Assembly (NCBI GenBank): GCA_900545615.1 | Contig: UQZM01000051.1 | Location: 1-14,475 of the forward strand | Origin: an uncultured Collinsella sp. | GTDB taxonomy: Bacteria; Actinomycetota; Coriobacteriia; Coriobacteriales; Coriobacteriaceae | Reading direction: 5' to 3' | Length of the DNA stretch: 14,475 bases | Shown: piece by piece, positions 13,320-14,475 of the stretch | Layout of the letters: each line of letters opens with the position of its first letter | Position numbering within the stretch: position 1 is the stretch's first letter | Made by a program: the position numbers and the translations under genes | The notes under the pieces: generated by a model | Database searches by the model: none | What the model saw: the letters and a program-made list of their open reading frames with translations, nothing else | Told to the model about the DNA's origin: nothing

Positions 13320-13505
13320 ATCGAAGGTGAATGGTTTTCCGCGAAGTGAACGAGTAAATCTGGACCCCTGGAACATGCACACTTTTTTCGAACAAAACTG
13401 CAGGATTCTTAGACAAAAACCGCAGGAATTGAGTCCCTAAAAATGTCGATGCTACAGGGCGCTGTTTTTACTCGTTCACTTCTCGGAAAAGTATTCACCT
13501 TCGAT
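13320..13505. repeat. 186-bp inverted-repeat element (MITE- or structured-repeat-like)
   Basis: The left arm (13320-13358) and the reverse complement of the right arm (13467-13505) agree at 36 of 39 positions, differing only at three bases; a shared core is GAAGTGAACGAGTAAA. Weaker pairing continues inward for some 20 bases around CCCTG and CATG/CATC. The central 60 bases are AT-rich and carry a 22-bp-period direct repeat. There is no open frame for a transposase and no obvious target-site duplication at the ends. It may be a non-autonomous mobile element or a dispersed structured repeat; from memory such sequences recur in Collinsella genomes, which needs a genome search. Confidence 0.75.
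13394..13427. repeat. Two copies of a 12-mer at 22-bp spacing inside the inverted-repeat element
   Basis: AAAACTGCAGGA (13394-13405) recurs as AAAACCGCAGGA (13416-13427), one mismatch in twelve, with a period of exactly 22 bases (about two helical turns). The downstream flanks (TTCTTAGAC and ATTGAGTCC) are only loosely alike. The pair occupies the unpaired centre of the inverted-repeat element. It could be a binding site repeated on one DNA face, or simply a feature of the repeat family. Confidence 0.5.
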
Positions 13506-13590
13506 ATGCTGACGGTGTCTTTTTGGTTGCCAAGAGCTAGACGGCCTGCTGTGAAGGGCGGTGGTGACGCTATGCCGCCTCGTTTCGTTG

Positions 13591-13623
13591 AAAAAATAAG
13601 CGGGGTACCACCTAAGCTTTTTT
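13591..13623 (-). terminator. Bidirectional intrinsic terminator after the ABC-2 permease gene
   Basis: AAGC (13598-13601) pairs with GCTT (13616-13619), and an inner GGT/ACC stem (13604-13606 with 13610-13612) closes a 3-base loop. Six A at 13591-13596 and six T at 13618-13623 flank the hairpin, so each strand has a U-run after the stem. Ten bases separate it from the permease stop at 13633, which makes minus-strand termination its clear role. Confidence 0.7.
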
Positions 13624-13632
13624 AGCCGTCGA

Positions 13633-14331
13633 TTACAGATCGCGTACTCGATAAACCTTGGTGCTGACGGTGCAGCTGATTGCGCATAGTGCGAGCGCCA
13701 GTACGGCAATTCCTGCACACAGGCAGCCAAGGACGGCGGGATCGGGATTCGCTCCGGCAATGGACATGAGCCAGTTGCTAATGGGGTTGGAGGAGCTCAG
13801 CGTGGCCATGGCAAGGCACCCGAGCAGGGCAAACAGGCCAACGGATAGGCGCAGCGCCTCCATGTGTCCAAATCGAAAGAACAGCGGCTGTGCTAAAAAC
13901 ACCATCATGAGGGAGATGAGCATCGATGCTGCCGAGGCTATTGCAATCTCAAAGACGATCTGTCCCGTCAACGGAATACCCGCGCTGTTGAAGAGCGGGA
14001 AGGAGACGACGCTCAGAAGCGCGGCGGCGCACGCCATGACAGCCGAAAAGACAATGATGCTCAGGTAGCGTGCGCAGATGATGTCTTTGCGCGAGAAGGG
14101 CAGCGTTGCCCGGTAGCGCTCCCAACCGTTTTGATTGTCGAAACCGGCCAGTGAGTTCATGACCATGATAGGCGACATGGCGCTGACCGCGCAGGCGCCG
14201 GCGCTCATGCCGGAATCGCCATCCGACGCGTTGGCAAGGGTTAGCACGACGAAGATGAACAGGCCGACGCCCGCGATGCTCGGGATGAGCGTGCGAACGA
14301 TGGCGAGCTCGGACATAAAGGCGCGTTTCAT
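13633..14331 (-). CDS. ABC-2 type exporter permease
   Basis: This 232-residue integral membrane protein has about six hydrophobic helices. The signature segment NQNGWERYRATLPFSRKDIICARYL, just after the second helix, is typical of the ABC2_membrane_5 type permeases that pair with a separate ATPase. The start at ATG 14331 overlaps the ATPase stop (ATGA, 14328-14331) and has AGGGG 7 bases upstream, so the two subunits are translationally coupled. The family exports peptides, antibiotics or other small molecules; no biosynthetic or regulatory neighbour is visible here to suggest a cargo. A bidirectional terminator ends the transcript just downstream. Confidence 0.8.
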   Translation of the reverse strand: MKRAFMSELAIVRTLIPSIAGVGLFIFVVLTLANASDGDSGMSAGACAVSAMSPIMVMNSLAGFDNQNGWERYRATLPFSRKDIICARYLSIIVFSAVMACAAALLSVVSFPLFNSAGIPLTGQIVFEIAIASAASMLISLMMVFLAQPLFFRFGHMEALRLSVGLFALLGCLAMATLSSSNPISNWLMSIAGANPDPAVLGCLCAGIAVLALALCAISCTVSTKVYRVRDL

Positions 14332-14475
14332 TTCGAAGCCCCTTTCAGCATGAGGCGCAGATAGTCATCAATGGTTGCCCGATCGCAGGGAATCTCGGGG
14401 AAGGCCTCGAGTGTTTCGCGACGGTTGGGCACGAGTACGTCCACGCTGTAGGCGTGGCGGGCGGCACGGGCACCT
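14328..14475 (-). CDS. C-terminal end of an ABC transporter ATP-binding protein (cut by window edge)
   Basis: Only the last 48 residues are present; the gene enters from the right edge. The visible part contains YSVDVLVPNRRETLEAFPEI and ends TIDDYLRLMLKGASK, which is the usual C-terminal tail of ATPases that drive ABC-2 exporters, where a TIDDI/Y helix and a KG close the protein. Walker A, Walker B and the signature motif lie outside the window. Its stop overlaps the permease start by four bases, so the pair forms one export operon. Confidence 0.7.
   Translation of the reverse strand, partial: GARAARHAYSVDVLVPNRRETLEAFPEIPCDRATIDDYLRLMLKGASK

Larger units (their letters stand above)
13183..13632. 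other. 450-bp gene-free region
   Basis: This is the longest non-coding stretch in the window. It holds the upstream region of the EamA gene (13183-13319), a 186-bp inverted-repeat element (13320-13505), about 85 bp in which I see nothing definable (13506-13590), and a bidirectional terminator (13591-13623). Short open frames here read through the repeat arms and have no ribosome sites or recognisable products. It is visibly more AT-rich than the flanking genes. Confidence 0.7.

Noticed and set aside
13598..13619. GGTGGTACC-like core on the minus strand, resembling the T-box antiterminator sequence
   Set aside because: It lies just after the end of the ABC-2 permease gene rather than before an aminoacyl-tRNA synthetase or amino-acid gene. 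The T-box consensus is only partly matched and no specifier stem-loop is visible. The flanking A and T runs explain it as a bidirectional terminator.
13443..13625. 60-codon plus-strand frame beginning inside the inverted-repeat element
   Set aside because: The opposite strand of the left arm gives a similar peptide start, which is a consequence of the inverted repeat and not a gene. There is no ribosome site and the frame ends in the terminator.
1..14475. CRISPR array, tRNA, rRNA, prophage or transposase genes
   Set aside because: I saw no regularly spaced long direct repeats, no cloverleaf sequences and no transposase or integrase motifs in either strand.

Overview
The window is GC-rich, gene-dense bacterial chromosome. 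It looks like an anaerobic, gut-type actinobacterium of the class Coriobacteriia, most likely Collinsella or a close relative. This rests on base composition, the flavodoxin-ferredoxin (EFR1-type) and NimA-like flavoproteins, the abundance of hybrid sensor kinases with extracellular solute-binding domains, and intergenic palindromes of a kind I associate from memory with Collinsella. No rRNA or tRNA gene is present to settle it, so the genus is an inference.

Layout. Positions 1-188 are non-coding, with two hairpins and a -10 box placed for leaderless transcription of trmO (189-926, tRNA t6A37 methyltransferase). A MalY/PatB-type PLP enzyme follows (1039-2253). Next is a two-gene operon with an ATGA overlap: a solute-binding lipoprotein (2398-3267) and a hybrid histidine kinase with its own periplasm-facing sensor domain (3264-5456). 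It is closed by a strong terminator (5459-5498). Convergent to it on the minus strand are a NimA-like PNPOx-fold flavoprotein (5526-6005) and, upstream of that, a second hybrid kinase (6048-8852). In this kinase two solute-binding domains are fused directly to the kinase and receiver. The window therefore holds a split and a fused version of the same sensing idea, facing each other, with no DNA-binding response regulator or HPt gene between or beside them.

A divergent spacer (8853-9050) carries a 58-bp element with an exact two-fold centre. Rightwards from it runs a plus-strand series: a small K+ channel (9051-9476), a LOG/TIGR00730 phosphoribohydrolase (9513-10046), a YfeO-like ClC anion channel without the usual gating glutamate (10172-11464), and a flavodoxin plus 2x[4Fe-4S] protein (11500-12291). 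A tandem-duplicated EamA/DMT transporter (12307-13182, minus) converges on the last of these.

Positions 13183-13632 form the only long gene-free stretch. It holds a 186-bp inverted-repeat element (13320-13505) and a bidirectional terminator. The right end is an ABC-2 export system on the minus strand: the permease (13633-14331) and the C-terminus of its overlapping ATPase gene (14328-14475, cut by the window edge).

Functionally the window combines tRNA modification, sulfur amino-acid catabolism, ligand sensing through solute-binding proteins, ion fluxes (K+ and anion channels), redox flavoproteins and exporters. The two kinases and the repeat elements are the parts least explained by standard annotation.
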